Source of the DNA: Streptomyces sp. NBC_01451
GTDB lineage: Bacteria > Actinomycetota > Actinomycetes > Streptomycetales > Streptomycetaceae
Direction of reading: 5' to 3'
DNA length: 64,000 nt
NCBI RefSeq assembly: GCF_036227485.1
Contig: NZ_CP109479.1
Coordinates: 9,858,001-9,922,000, forward strand
Of this stretch, positions 41,641 to 55,007 are shown one piece after another. The notes beneath the pieces were generated by a model. The model saw nothing but the letters and a program-made list of their open reading frames with translations, was not told the DNA's origin and searched no databases. A program made the translations under genes and the position numbers. Each line of letters begins with the position of its first letter. Position 1 is the first letter of the stretch.

Positions 41641-42160
41641 GGGCAGGCCGCCGGCCCCATATCGAGGTCGGACGCGTCCGCGTTGTCCATCCGGGCGTGG
41701 CCGATGCGGTCGCGCCCGGCCGGAACGGGCCGTTTGATCGGTCGGTGGATGGGCGGGGCAGGTCGGGCACCGCCGCTTCGGTCGCCTCCTTTCCTTTTCC
41801 TTCCAGGAAGGGAACGGGGCGAGGGTGTGACGGGGCGCGAGCCGCACGCGGGCGTCGAGGCCGAGGGCCGGGCCGTCGGCGTGGCCGGGACAGGGCCGCC
41901 GGGACCGGACGGCCGTATCCGGACGGTGACGCCGTCCGTCAACAGTGCAGGTACCGGGGCTTGTCGGGTGTCGGTCGAGACGTGCCTTCTCTCCGCGCTC
42001 CACCTTCAGCGTTCCGCCTGGACTCCCTCCGGCCCAGGGACTGAACGGGCAGGTGGGCGGGACGAGTGGCCCTCGGTTCCCGGTACGCGGATCGCCGGTG
42101 GCCCTGACGCATCACGTGCCTCCTGCGCCGCGCGGTGGCATGGGCCGTATGCCCCGGACC

Positions 42161-42176
42161 GAGGCCGAAGTGCCCC
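42161..42176. promoter_or_regulatory. DosR-like box (GAGGCCGAAGTGCCCC)
   Basis: It lies 86 bases upstream of the broken USP gene at 42262, a relic promoter still matching the motif in inverted sense. Confidence 0.4.
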
Positions 42177-42261
42177 TGCTGCCGCCCGCCCGCAGGTGTC
42201 AGGGTGAGAGTGGACTCCCATGCCACGCGTCCGCGCGGTCCGACGAAAGGCGGTGGGGAAA

Positions 42262-42733
42262 ATGGAGCTGCCCCTGGTCGCGGGCGTCGGCGGATCGGAC
42301 GCGAGTCCTACGGCGGGTTATCGGGCCGTGGACGAGGGAACCCGGCACGGGCTGCCGCTGCGGCCGGTGTACGCCTCCCTGCGAGAGCGCTGCGAAGGCA
42401 CCGTCCGGTCCGGCGATCTTCAAGGAGGCCCGGCCGCACGCGTCCCGGGGTATGGACCGCGGCGTGCCAAGTATCGGGAAGGCCTGCTGGCCTCCGTACC
42501 GAACGTCCGGCGGGAGAAGTACCCGGAGGCCGAGGTCGTGGAGACCGTCGTGGCGGGCGGGGCAGCGGTCGGTGCTGGTCCGGGCCGCCACGGGAGCGAG
42601 CCTGCTCGTGGTGCGGACCGGGATCGCCGAGCGGCCGATGGGCCCGCGAACCGCGCCCGTCACCCACGCCGCCATCCATCCCGGCTGCCCCGTGGCCGTC
42701 GTGCCCCACGCACGAGTCGTACCCCACGAATGA
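42262..42733 (+). pseudogene. Universal stress protein, frameshifted and shortened
   Basis: It starts at ATG 42262 with LPLVAGVGGSDASPTAGYRA (a degraded USP start). Its C-terminal end lies in another frame: RAATGASLLVVRTGIAERPM and HPGCPVAVVPH, ending at 42733. At least one frameshift lies near 42545. The total is only about half of a tandem-domain gene. Confidence 0.7.
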
Positions 42734-42749
42734 AAGGAGGGGGTTCACG

Positions 42750-43016
42750 ATGTACTGGAACCGCCACGAAATGAACGGATGGAACTGGTTCGCGATGTCG
42801 ATCAGCACGGTCCTGCTCTGGGCCCTGCTCATCACCGTCGCCGTGTTGCTCTACCGCACTCTGAACCGTTCCCCCGAGCCTCCGCACACCCCTGCCGCGA
42901 CACCGGCCGAGCAAGTGCTCGCCGAACGCTTCGCCCGAGGGGAGATCGACGAGGAGGAGTACCGGCGCCGCCTGACCGTGCTGCGCGGGAACGGCCCCAA
43001 CCTCGCGAAACACTGA
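42750..43016 (+). CDS. Small membrane protein with SHOCT domain
   Basis: 88 residues from ATG 42750 (AAAGGAGGGGG upstream). There is one membrane helix at about residues 15-38 (MSISTVLLWALLITVAVLLY). A SHOCT motif follows at about 57-80 (EQVLAERFARGEIDEEEYRR). SHOCT segments often mediate oligomerisation. The role is unknown. It lies just after the broken USP gene. Confidence 0.8.
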   Translation: MYWNRHEMNGWNWFAMSISTVLLWALLITVAVLLYRTLNRSPEPPHTPAATPAEQVLAERFARGEIDEEEYRRRLTVLRGNGPNLAKH

Positions 43017-43549
43017 CCGGAGCCGTTCTGGTGAACACCGCCACGGCCGCGCCGTGCCTGCACGACGCGCAACCGTGGCGGCTCCGCCACCACTCCGGCG
43101 GGCGCATCGACGAGCCGGCGAGTACCGCCCCGTGGAACCGGGGCCGGAGACCGGCTGATCCGCGCCGCCCCGGGCCGTGTCCGCCTGGTCCGGGCCGCTG
43201 CCCGGATGTCAGCCGGGGGAGTCCAGGCACCGCACGGCCACGTCCTTGACCCGTGCCTTTCTGGCGCGCAGCCGCCGGCCCTCGACATGCCAGCGGTGAC
43301 GTGTCCGAGGGTGCCGGCGGGGCGGTTCGCGTCGCTGCGAGTCGCGCAGGGCGATCACTGCACACGCGTCCTCGACCACCTGCACCGTCAGGCTGGGCAG
43401 CCGGGGAGCGGTCTCCGCACCCACGGTGCGCTCGGCGCCCGGCAGATGCAGGACGGCCGCAAGGGGCCGGGACGACCGATGCTAGGGAACCGCGTTCACA
43501 GCGACCACCTCGGGAACCCTCCACGGCGCGGTCCTTCGCGCGGCGGCGG
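43017..43549. other. Gene-poor region with a nitroreductase relic
   Basis: It contains the relic at 43028-43110. A short minus-strand frame at 43209-43424 has no ribosome site and no known motif, and I do not call it a gene. Confidence 0.5.
43028..43110 (+). pseudogene. Acg-type nitroreductase N-terminal relic
   Basis: LVNTATAAPCLHDAQPWRLR matches the flavin-binding N-terminal block of Acg-type proteins (compare AAPSIFNSQPWRF in the intact gene). The reading frame decays after about 30 codons. Confidence 0.55.
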
Positions 43550-44725
43550 TCACGTCCCGGTGCTGGTGGTCAGCCGGCGCCGCAGGGCCAGCGACGCGAG
43601 GGTGAGGAGAGCGGTGGCGAAGGCCGCGAGGACGGCCAGGTCGCGCAGGATCGCGGGCAGGTCACCCTCGCGGGACAGCAGAGTGGTCCACGCGTCGACG
43701 GCCCAGGCCTGCGGGACCGCGTGGCCTGCGGTGCGCAGCCAGTCGGGCACGAGGGCCAGTGGCCACATGCAGCCGCCCAGCATGCCGAGGCCGATGCCGA
43801 GCGCCGGGCCGACCGCATGGACCTGCTCCGGGGTGCGGAAGAGCGCCCCGGCCAGGACGCCTGCCCCGGTGCCGACCAGCGCCCAGACGGTGACGAGGAC
43901 ACCCGCGGCGAGCGGATCGCCCCAGGCGACGTCGAAGGCGAGCGCGCCGATGCCCACGATCAGGAGGGACTGCAGCAGGGCCAGCAGGAGGTAGGCGATC
44001 GTCTCGCCGAACACCACGGTACGGGCGGGCACGGGCGCCGCGAGCGCGCGGGCGTAGACCCCCGTCCTGCGGGTCTGCACGATGGCCGCGCCGCCCGCCA
44101 GGGCGTTGATGAAGACGAACAGCACCAGCATGGTCGGGGTGCTGTAGCTGTAGCCCAGCGGCAGGTAGTCGCTCTGGCCGTTGACCGTCTCGGACTCCAC
44201 GGTGATGGGGGACGCGGCCCGTTCGGCGCCGCGGGCGGCCGTCAGGCCATCGTCGAGGGTGCCGCCCGTCTCGTCGGCGGCGAAGCGGGCGGCCTGCAGG
44301 CGTGCCGCATGCTCGGCGACGACGGCCGACACCGAGGACACGGCGGCGTGTCCGGCGCTGCCGGAGGGCTCCACCAGCACGCGTATCGTGACGGAGGCCC
44401 GGGCCTGTACGTCCCTGTCGAGATCGGCGGGCACCATCACCACCGCGTCCAGTTCGGCGCGGCGCAGGGCGGTGCGCGCGTCCGCCGCGGTGTCGTACGT
44501 ACGGGTGCGCAGACCGGACGTGTCCTTGAGGTCCGCTGTCAACTCCCGTGCCACGGGGCCCGCCTGGGCATCGGCGACGACTCCCACCCGGAACTGGTCG
44601 ACGCCGCTGACCGTGACCCCGATGACGACGATGATCGCGACGGGCAGCAGCACCATGAAGAACAGCGCCGTACGGTCACGGAGCACGCGGGCGAGCGTGG
44701 CCCGGGTCAGGGCGAGAGCGGTCAT
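43550..44725 (-). CDS. ABC-2 type exporter permease (second)
   Basis: 391 residues from ATG 44725, overlapping the previous stop by ATGA. There is one N-terminal helix (TALFFMVLLPVAIIVVIGV), an extracytoplasmic domain of about 160 residues, then five helices (PTMLVLFVFINALAGGAAI, IAYLLLALLQSLLIVGIGAL). This is the YhgE/ABC-2 layout of DrrB-like transporters with a large outer loop. It forms a three-gene exporter with the two upstream genes. Confidence 0.85.
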   Translation of the reverse strand: MTALALTRATLARVLRDRTALFFMVLLPVAIIVVIGVTVSGVDQFRVGVVADAQAGPVARELTADLKDTSGLRTRTYDTAADARTALRRAELDAVVMVPADLDRDVQARASVTIRVLVEPSGSAGHAAVSSVSAVVAEHAARLQAARFAADETGGTLDDGLTAARGAERAASPITVESETVNGQSDYLPLGYSYSTPTMLVLFVFINALAGGAAIVQTRRTGVYARALAAPVPARTVVFGETIAYLLLALLQSLLIVGIGALAFDVAWGDPLAAGVLVTVWALVGTGAGVLAGALFRTPEQVHAVGPALGIGLGMLGGCMWPLALVPDWLRTAGHAVPQAWAVDAWTTLLSREGDLPAILRDLAVLAAFATALLTLASLALRRRLTTSTGT

Positions 44726-45888
44726 GCCGGCCTCCTCAGCCGAAGGATCAGGGCAGTCAGGGCAGCCACGGCGGCCGAGAAGGCGAAGATGCCGAGCAGC
44801 GGAGCGCCGACGGCGGCCCACCCGCGTACGCCGGTGCCCAGGTCTGTGAAGCCGCGCAGGGCCCAGCCGTTGGGCGTGAACAAGGCGAGCCGGCGCATCA
44901 GTGAAGTGCCGGACGCGAAAACGAAGTTGCCGCCCAGCAGGACGAGCGCGAACACGACGATCGACGCCAGCCCCTCGGCCTGCCGCTCGGTCCGCGCCAG
45001 CGCGATGACGAGCGCCGTCAGGCACACCACGGCCACCGCCATGCCCACGCTCAGCACCGCGACGCCGACCGGATCGGCCCAGCGCGCGCCGAACGCCAGC
45101 CACGACACGACCGTGACCGTCCCGAGCCCAGCCAGGCTGTAGACGAACGTGGACAGCGACTTGCCCAGTAGCAGCGCACCTCGCCCGACCGGTGCCGCGG
45201 AGATCCGGTCGAGGGTGCCCCGCTGCTGTTCTGTGAAGTAGCCGCGGGCCCCGAAGCCGACACAGAACAGTACGAAGAACATGCCCATGCTCGGTCCGAA
45301 GTAGCTGATGACCTTCAGCGGATCGTCGGCGAGCCCCTGCGCCCGCACCTGCTCCGGCAGTCTCAACAAGGCCGCCTCGGCGGCGAGTCGAGGAATCTCC
45401 TCGTGCGAGGCGCCCGCCGCCACCGCGGTGGCGACCGACAGACGGTCGGCGTTGACCTGGGCGACGTACGACTCGGTCACCGCGCGGGCCAGTTGCGCCT
45501 GCATCCCGAAGTCGACGCTGTCCAGGACGGTGACCGGCGACGCGCCCCCGCCGGCGACCGCCTTGGTGAACCCCTCGGGGACGACGATCGCCGCATGTGC
45601 CCGGCCGGCGTCCACCGCCCGGCGTGCCGCGGCCTCGTCGTCGTATGTGTACACCCTTACCGTCTCGGAGAGTTCGGGGCTCTTGAACACCTGGATCAGC
45701 CCGGTGGCCGCCGCACCCCGGTCCAGGTCCACGACTCCGATGTCGGCGTGGAACTCGGAGTTGTTGCTGAACGCCATGGCCATGAGACCGGAGATCAGCA
45801 CCGGCGCCAGGAACACGATCACCCAGGCCGACCGGTCGCGCAGGCGCTGGCGCAGGTCCTTGAGCGCGATGGCGAGGACGACACGCAC
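44722..45888 (-). CDS. ABC-2 type exporter permease (first)
   Basis: 388 residues with the same layout as its neighbour: N-terminal helix at residues 20-40, an outer domain, then five helices (GMFFVLFCVGFGARGYF, GLASIVVFALVLLGGNFVF). It carries FTEQQRGTLDRISAAPVGR, a typical ABC-2 cytoplasmic motif. The two permeases likely form a heterodimer. Confidence 0.85.
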   Translation of the reverse strand: MRVVLAIALKDLRQRLRDRSAWVIVFLAPVLISGLMAMAFSNNSEFHADIGVVDLDRGAAATGLIQVFKSPELSETVRVYTYDDEAAARRAVDAGRAHAAIVVPEGFTKAVAGGGASPVTVLDSVDFGMQAQLARAVTESYVAQVNADRLSVATAVAAGASHEEIPRLAAEAALLRLPEQVRAQGLADDPLKVISYFGPSMGMFFVLFCVGFGARGYFTEQQRGTLDRISAAPVGRGALLLGKSLSTFVYSLAGLGTVTVVSWLAFGARWADPVGVAVLSVGMAVAVVCLTALVIALARTERQAEGLASIVVFALVLLGGNFVFASGTSLMRRLALFTPNGWALRGFTDLGTGVRGWAAVGAPLLGIFAFSAAVAALTALILRLRRPA

Positions 45889-45894
45889 GGCGAC

Positions 45895-46881
<987 letters not shown>

Positions 46882-46968
46882 GACATCACCTCGACAGTCG
46901 TCGGGGGCATTCGTACCGAGCTTCGTACGGCCGCTCCACCGGAGACAGGGGTCGCACGGGTCTGCCGA

Positions 46969-46984
46969 AGGGCCACTCGGCCCC
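46969..46984. promoter_or_regulatory. DosR-like box (AGGGCCACTCGGCCCC)
   Basis: A full match to RGGGNC-N4-GGCCCY, 88 bases before the ABC exporter ATPase start. Confidence 0.6.
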
Positions 46985-47057
46985 CTGCGCGCCCGGGCCG
47001 GGAGTTCGGTGCCGTCGTCGAGTCGGGCGGCGCTCGTCCGGTGCTCGTCGACGCTGC

Positions 47058-47268
47058 GGCGCCGGGCGGCGCGGGGCGCGTGTTCCAGCAGGGCGCGCGG
47101 GCCGTGGGAGGCCCGTCGGCGGGCGGCGGCCTCCAGGGCGTGGTCGGTGGCGAGCATCAGCGCGATCATGGCCCCGGCAAGGTACTCCCGCACGGCCAGG
47201 GTGCCGCCGAGGGCCAGGACCGCGATGAGGTCCACCCCGGCGTCCCCCTCCCGCAGGGCGGCCGGCAC
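47058..47268 (-). pseudogene. Heavy-metal P-type ATPase fragment
   Basis: About 70 codons read GVDLIAVLALGGTLAVREYL, AGAMIALMLATDHALEAAA and RASHGPRALLEHAPRAARRR. This is the second membrane-helix region of heavy-metal translocating P-type ATPases. No DKTG or metal-binding parts remain. Confidence 0.6.
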
Positions 47269-47498
47269 CCGGCCCGCTGCGGGCGGTACGGCTGAGACGG
47301 TTCCCAGGGCCGAGCACAGGCCGCGGGAACGGCACCCGCGATTCGCAAGACGCCGTCGGCCGTCAGGGCCGGGGGCCGTGACGGCCAGGAGGGCCGGTTC
47401 GAGCGGCGATGCGCAGGACGGCGCAGAGAACCACGCGGCGCGGCTCAGTGTCCGGAAGGGCGCGGTTCATGAGAGTCCTCGTACGGCCCCCGGCCGGT

Positions 47499-48392
47499 TC
47501 AGTCGTGCGGGACGAGGGCGACGGGGCAGGGCACGTGGTGCAGGGCCGCGTGTGCGACCGGCCCGAGCTTCCACGTGAGGTGGGACGGGTGGCGCCGTCG
47601 CCCGATGACGGTGAGCCGGCTGTGCGCGGAGGCGGACAGCAGTACCTGTGACGCGCGGCCTCTGTCGACGTGTTCCACCACGGGGACATCGGGGAACTTC
47701 TCGCGCCACGGCACCAGGAGCGCGCTCAGCCGCATACGCTCCTGCGCCTCATGGTCCCGGTCGGCCCGCTGGACGTACGGGGCGGCCTGCGGATGAGCCG
47801 CGGACGCGGAGATGGGCAGGGCCCGTACCGCGCGCAAGCGTGCCGCGCCCGAGGCGGCGGCGGTGAAGGCGAACTCCAGCAGCGGGTCGGCGGCCGGCCC
47901 GAGTTCCTGTATGCCGGCCACGACCTCGTCACGGTCCGCCGAGGCAGGGTGCCCCCAGCCCTCCTCGACTGCCGGGTCGCCGGCCCGGACGGTGACGCAC
48001 GGGCACTGGGCCAGGCCGAGGACGTGCAGGCTTATGGAGCCGAGCAGGAAGTTCGCGAGGGAGCCGTGGCCGCGGGAGCCGAGCACGAGCATCGACGCGC
48101 TCTCACTGCGGTCCAGAAGAACCTGTGAGGCGGGGTCGGACACCAGCTCCGTGGTCAGCGTCAGATCATTGTGACGGTGCAGCAGTTCGGCAGCGGCCCG
48201 CTGTAGTACTTCCCGTCCGTACCGCTGCTTGCTGTGGGCCTCCTGGGCGATGGGCACGTCGAGCGGCTGGGTGGTCCAGGAGTGGAGCAGTACGACGGGC
48301 AGGTGCCGCTCCGCGGCCTCGCGGGCGGCCCACCAAGCGGCCGTCATGCTCGCGCGGGAACCGTCGAGTCCGACGACGACAGCTTCGGTCAT
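47499..48392 (-). CDS. Tandem-domain universal stress protein
   Basis: 297 residues from ATG 48392 (GGAGG upstream). Domain 1 begins VVVGLDGSRASMTAAWWA and ends MLVLGSRGHGSLANFLLGSI. Domain 2 ends LTVIGRRRHPSHLTWKLGP and CPVALVPHD. It is divergent from the calcium-type ATPase gene. A perfect palindromic DosR-like box lies between the two genes. Confidence 0.9.
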   Translation of the reverse strand: MTEAVVVGLDGSRASMTAAWWAAREAAERHLPVVLLHSWTTQPLDVPIAQEAHSKQRYGREVLQRAAAELLHRHNDLTLTTELVSDPASQVLLDRSESASMLVLGSRGHGSLANFLLGSISLHVLGLAQCPCVTVRAGDPAVEEGWGHPASADRDEVVAGIQELGPAADPLLEFAFTAAASGAARLRAVRALPISASAAHPQAAPYVQRADRDHEAQERMRLSALLVPWREKFPDVPVVEHVDRGRASQVLLSASAHSRLTVIGRRRHPSHLTWKLGPVAHAALHHVPCPVALVPHD

Positions 48393-48504
48393 GGCACACC
48401 TCCGGTGTCGGCGTGGCAGCAGCAGGCCCGCCGCCACGCATGCCTACCCATTCCAGAGTCGGTCCCGGTGACCGCAGGGGGGAAGGGCCGGACGGTTCGT
48501 GCCC

Positions 48505-48520
48505 GGGGCCGTACGGCCCT
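48505..48520. promoter_or_regulatory. DosR-like box (GGGGCCGTACGGCCCT)
   Basis: The inner 14 bases (GGGCCGTACGGCCC) are perfectly palindromic. It lies 113 bases before the USP start and 213 bases before the divergent P-type ATPase start, so it may serve both. The rest of 48393-48732 shows no gene. Confidence 0.65.
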
Positions 48521-48732
48521 GTGCGGGAGACGCCGGGCAGGCGGACGCTGGGGATCGCAAGAGCGTGGCACGGGCTGCCCGGCCGATGTCGCCGGGCCCG
48601 GGGCCCGGCCACGTCGGGCTGCCCGCGCCGCACCGCCGGCCTGGGGGGATCCGCTTCCCGGACCGTACGGGGAGAGGGGAGCGCTGCGATGAGCGTCCCG
48701 GTTGTCGTCGTCAGGTCGGGCAAGGAGTGACC

Positions 48733-51507
<2,775 letters not shown>

Positions 51508-52077
51508 CCGCTCCGCCGGAAGTACGGTGCCTCGTCCGTGGGTCCCGTCGTGGCCGGCCGCTCGCCCACTCTCGGCTCGCCGAGCGGCGGACCTTCATCG
51601 CGGCGGAGCCGCACATCGACACAGCCTCGTGGGCGCTCCGGGGCGATGTCCCGGTGGTGGCACGAGGGAGGTGTCGCGGACCCTGCCGCCGAGCGTCACG
51701 ACGCCGGCCCGGACCTCCTCCCGCACGGCCGAGGCCAAGGTGGAAAAGGTGGACGGCACCACTGCCGCGGACCTGGTGAAGTCCGCTGCGGTTCAGTCAG
51801 CCCTGAACGGGCACGGGGTTGTATCAGGATGCGGCTTCGCCGTATGGGCACGACCGGCCACGAAGGGCTCGCTGGCGTCTGACGGCCCGGTCCTGCACAT
51901 CCAGCGGAGCGCTTGGCGTCCCGGCCTGACGACCCGCTTGAACTCCTGCTCGCACCATGCGCATTCGACCTTCTCAGGGACGATCCTCACTTGCCCCGCT
52001 GCGCTCGGCCCTCTGCGTCCCGGATCCGTGCAGGGCGAGCCCTTGGCCGCTCGGGGCTGCGCGTGCCGCGGGTACGT
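51508..52077. other. Gene-free convergent region
   Basis: Between the ATPase gene and the convergent cyclic-nucleotide gene. A minus-strand piece near 51793-51990 begins VECAWCEQEFKR, possibly a worn zinc-finger fragment. I cannot support any gene. Confidence 0.5.
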
Positions 52078-52542
52078 TCACCGCTGCCCTCCGCTGCCGT
52101 ACGGGCCGTACAGGTCCAGCAGCCGGGTACGAGCCGCGCGCAGCCGGTGGGCCACGACCTCGCCCACCCACTGGGCGACGGCCTGGCCGAACGCCGGGTC
52201 CTCCTGGCACATCGCGCGGACGGCCGTGGCGTCGAACTCGTACGCCCGCAGCGGGGTCACTGCCTCGGCGCCCAGGTGCCAGGCGTGCGGGGTGAACAGC
52301 CACGACCAGCCGAGGAGTTCGTTGTGCCCGAGCGACTCGATCACGGCCGCCCGACGGCCGGGCACCCGCATGTCGAGGTCGACCGTGCCGGTGCGGATGA
52401 TCCAGAACCGGTCGGCGAGGCCGCCTTCCTCGAAGAGCCGGGTGCCCTGGGGGTACGACACCTCCCGGGCGGCCCGCATCAGCCGCTGCCGGTGCTCGGC
52501 GGACAGCGCCCGCGGCAAGCTCGTCGTTGTGGGAGCGTTCAT
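52078..52542 (-). CDS. Stand-alone cyclic nucleotide-binding domain protein
   Basis: 154 residues from ATG 52542 (GGGAGG six bases upstream). The CRP-type beta-roll is present (YPQGTRLFEEGGLADRFWII, GTVDLDMRVPGRRAAVIESL, ELLGWSWLF). The protein ends after the C-helix without a DNA-binding helix-turn-helix. It may sense a nucleotide or redox signal and act through protein contacts. A perfect 7-bp inverted repeat lies upstream at 52630-52652. Confidence 0.82.
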   Translation of the reverse strand: MNAPTTTSLPRALSAEHRQRLMRAAREVSYPQGTRLFEEGGLADRFWIIRTGTVDLDMRVPGRRAAVIESLGHNELLGWSWLFTPHAWHLGAEAVTPLRAYEFDATAVRAMCQEDPAFGQAVAQWVGEVVAHRLRAARTRLLDLYGPYGSGGQR

Positions 52543-53414
52543 GGTGTGCCTCCCAGAAGGGTGTAAGGACCTGGCAACTCCAGCGTGTGCGGGTACCGGG
52601 GGACGGGCCATGGGCCACCCGGCCCCACAAACGGGCTGTCCGTCGGCCCGTTCCAGCCCTGCGGCACCCGTACGACGACGCCGGCATGGTCGGCGGGGAA
52701 CGTACGCCGGACGCCGGCACAGGGACACGCGCCGCTTCGTGCGCCGCCGTGCCCTGGTCGAACGCCCGCCGTGGCACTTCAGCGGCAGCCCGTTCGACGC
52801 CCCGGCCCCTGAACGGGACAGCCCGCCCGTGCCCGGCGTGAGCAGGGTCGTGGCCCGGCCCGGCCCGGCCCGGCGCCCGCGGACCTGCCGCCTTCGCAGG
52901 CTGCCTGGAAGCGGGCGCGAAGGGCTTCGGAGCCCGGATGATCCCGGGCAACAGCAAGGGCGAGGGCTTCCGCCACCTTCCCGGGACCGCGGCGTGGGCG
53001 ACACGGGTCGCCGACGAACTGCTGAAGGCGTGGGAAGAGAGCCGAGTGCTGAGGGGCACCCGCCGGGGCGGCCGGTTCCCGGGCCCGCCGGCAGGCGCGC
53101 GGGCGGGCAGGGACATCCGGTCCCTGCCCGCGCGATCACCCGGGAGTTGACCTTCCGCCCCACGCTCGGCCCGGATACGTCGGCGTCACCCGCCCCGCGC
53201 CACACTGCCGATCCACGACCGTCTTGAACACCAAGGCGGGAAGCCGGACGCGCAGGAACACTTGCCGACGACGACCACGCGTTCCTCTCCCAGGGCTCGA
53301 TGACCGCCGACGCCGACTGTGGCGACGGCGGTCGGCGGAAGGCGGCTGTGGAAGGCCATCACCGGCAGCGCAGAAAGCCCTGCCCTGGACGACCCGGTGC
53401 CGTGGCGTCGGAAC
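52543..53414. other. Gene-free region upstream of the cyclic nucleotide-binding gene
   Basis: Contains the inverted repeat at 52630-52652 and a short run of GGCCC units near 52852-52873. No protein could be supported in either strand. Confidence 0.5.
52630..52652. promoter_or_regulatory. Inverted repeat AACGGGC-N9-GCCCGTT
   Basis: A perfect 7-bp inverted repeat 88 bases upstream of the cyclic nucleotide-binding gene. It resembles the DosR-like box but with a longer centre, so it may be a different operator. Confidence 0.35.
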
Positions 53415-55007
53415 CTAACCGACGTCGCGTCGTCGGAAGCCCGCCAGACCGACCGCGGTCAGGGCGGCGGCGAGCGCCGTGAGGAAGGCCGGTGCCGCGA
53501 GGCGCAGGTCGGCCGCGGGCAGGTGCGGGACGTGCTCGAACGGGGAGATGTCCCTGGCCCAGCCCGGCAGGTCGAGGGCCTGGCCCAGAAGGCCGATGAC
53601 GAAGCAGGCCATGAGCGCGGCCCAGGCGGCGACCGCGCCGCGCGGCACGACTCCGAACAGCGTGGTCGCGAGCCCCGCGAGGAGCCAGAGCGCCGGGGTG
53701 TAGGCGAGCGCGGCGCCGATCAGACGGGGCACCTGGCCCATGTCACCGCTGGTGATGCCGTATGCGAGCCCCGTTCCGAGCCCGGCGGCGATCAGCATGA
53801 CGACACTGCCGGCCAGCGCCACGGTCAGATGACTGGCCACCCAGCGGCCACGGGAAACGGGTGCGGCGAGCACCGGCTCGGCCCGCAGACCGCTCTCCTC
53901 GCCGCGCAGCCGCAAGACGGACTGCACCGTGTACCCGGCGCCGAGGAGGGCCACAACGAGCAGCGACTGGGACAGGTAGGAGTCGGTGAGGCTGGCTCCG
54001 CCGTACCCTGCGATCAGGTCCTGAATGGCCTCGTTGTCGGCGACGAAGTCCTCCACGTCCTCGGCGACCCAGCCGTAGGCGAGGCCGGTCAGGAACACAC
54101 CGCAGCTCCAGCCGATCAGGCTGCCCCGCTGCAGTCGCAGAGCCAGCCCCAGCGGTCGGCCGAGGCCCTGAGCCGCCCGCGGTGGGCCCTGCCGTGGAGG
54201 TACCAGGCCCGCGCCCAGGTCTCGCCGGTCGGACAGCGCGTGGGCCACGAGGACGGCGGCGACGGCGAAGGCCGCCGGTACGAACAGGGGCCACCAGCGT
54301 TCACCCGCGAAGGGCCGGGTCTTCTGGACCCAGCCGATGGGCGACAGCCACGACACCGTGCCGTCCCCGATGTCTCCGATGGCCCGCAGTACGAACGCCG
54401 CGCCCAGCACGGCACCGGTGCTGCCGTGCACGACCCGGGTGTTCTCCGAGATCTGGGCGGCGACGGTGGTGATCCCGGCGAAAACGAGCCCGAGCGCGCA
54501 GAAGGAGAGGCCGGTGACGACCGAACCTGTGACGGGCAGGCCCATGCCGATGAGGCCGAGTGCCACCAGGGCCCCGACGATCACGTTCATGCCGGACACG
54601 ACCAACAGGGCGGCGGTGGCGTTCGCGTGCCCGCCGACCGGCAGGGAGCCGATCATCTCGGCGCGGCCGGCCTCCTCCTCGGCGCGGGTCTGCCGTCCGG
54701 TCATGAACGTACTCATCAGGGCCACCATGACCAGTCCGAAGGAGCCCACCTGGAAGACCACCTCACCGCCCAGGGTGTCGAGGCCCTGGGCCGGTCCGTT
54801 GAAGGCGATGGCCGCGGCGTTGTCCGCACTGGCCTCGGCCGCCACGTCGAGGTCGTGCTGGGTGGGGTAGAGCTCCTTCACGCTGGCCGCCGTCAGCAGC
54901 ACCAGCAGCGGGACGGCCGCTGTCCAGATCAGGATGCGCACTCGTTCGCGGCGCAGGACGAGCCGGGTGAGGACGGTGGTGCCGGTCAACTCGGTTGTCG
55001 AGGTCAT
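53415..55007 (-). CDS. ABC exporter permease, large single-subunit type
   Basis: 530 residues from ATG 55007, overlapping the ATPase stop by ATGA. It has about twelve membrane helices in two similar halves ([19 protein letters not shown], then [19 protein letters not shown]). This is the fused ABC-2 permease family often called polyketide or tetronasin-type exporters in streptomycetes. The substrate is unknown. Confidence 0.82.
   Translation of the reverse strand: MTSTTELTGTTVLTRLVLRRERVRILIWTAAVPLLVLLTAASVKELYPTQHDLDVAAEASADNAAAIAFNGPAQGLDTLGGEVVFQVGSFGLVMVALMSTFMTGRQTRAEEEAGRAEMIGSLPVGGHANATAALLVVSGMNVIVGALVALGLIGMGLPVTGSVVTGLSFCALGLVFAGITTVAAQISENTRVVHGSTGAVLGAAFVLRAIGDIGDGTVSWLSPIGWVQKTRPFAGERWWPLFVPAAFAVAAVLVAHALSDRRDLGAGLVPPRQGPPRAAQGLGRPLGLALRLQRGSLIGWSCGVFLTGLAYGWVAEDVEDFVADNEAIQDLIAGYGGASLTDSYLSQSLLVVALLGAGYTVQSVLRLRGEESGLRAEPVLAAPVSRGRWVASHLTVALAGSVVMLIAAGLGTGLAYGITSGDMGQVPRLIGAALAYTPALWLLAGLATTLFGVVPRGAVAAWAALMACFVIGLLGQALDLPGWARDISPFEHVPHLPAADLRLAAPAFLTALAAALTAVGLAGFRRRDVG

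Larger units (their letters stand above)
46882..47498. other. Gene-free region with a P-type ATPase relic
   Basis: It contains the DosR-like box at 46969 and the relic at 47058-47268. The remaining DNA shows nothing I can support. Confidence 0.6.

Noticed and set aside
43209..43424. 71-codon minus-strand frame
   Set aside because: It has a GTG start without a ribosome site, no recognisable motif, and lies in a region of decayed genes.
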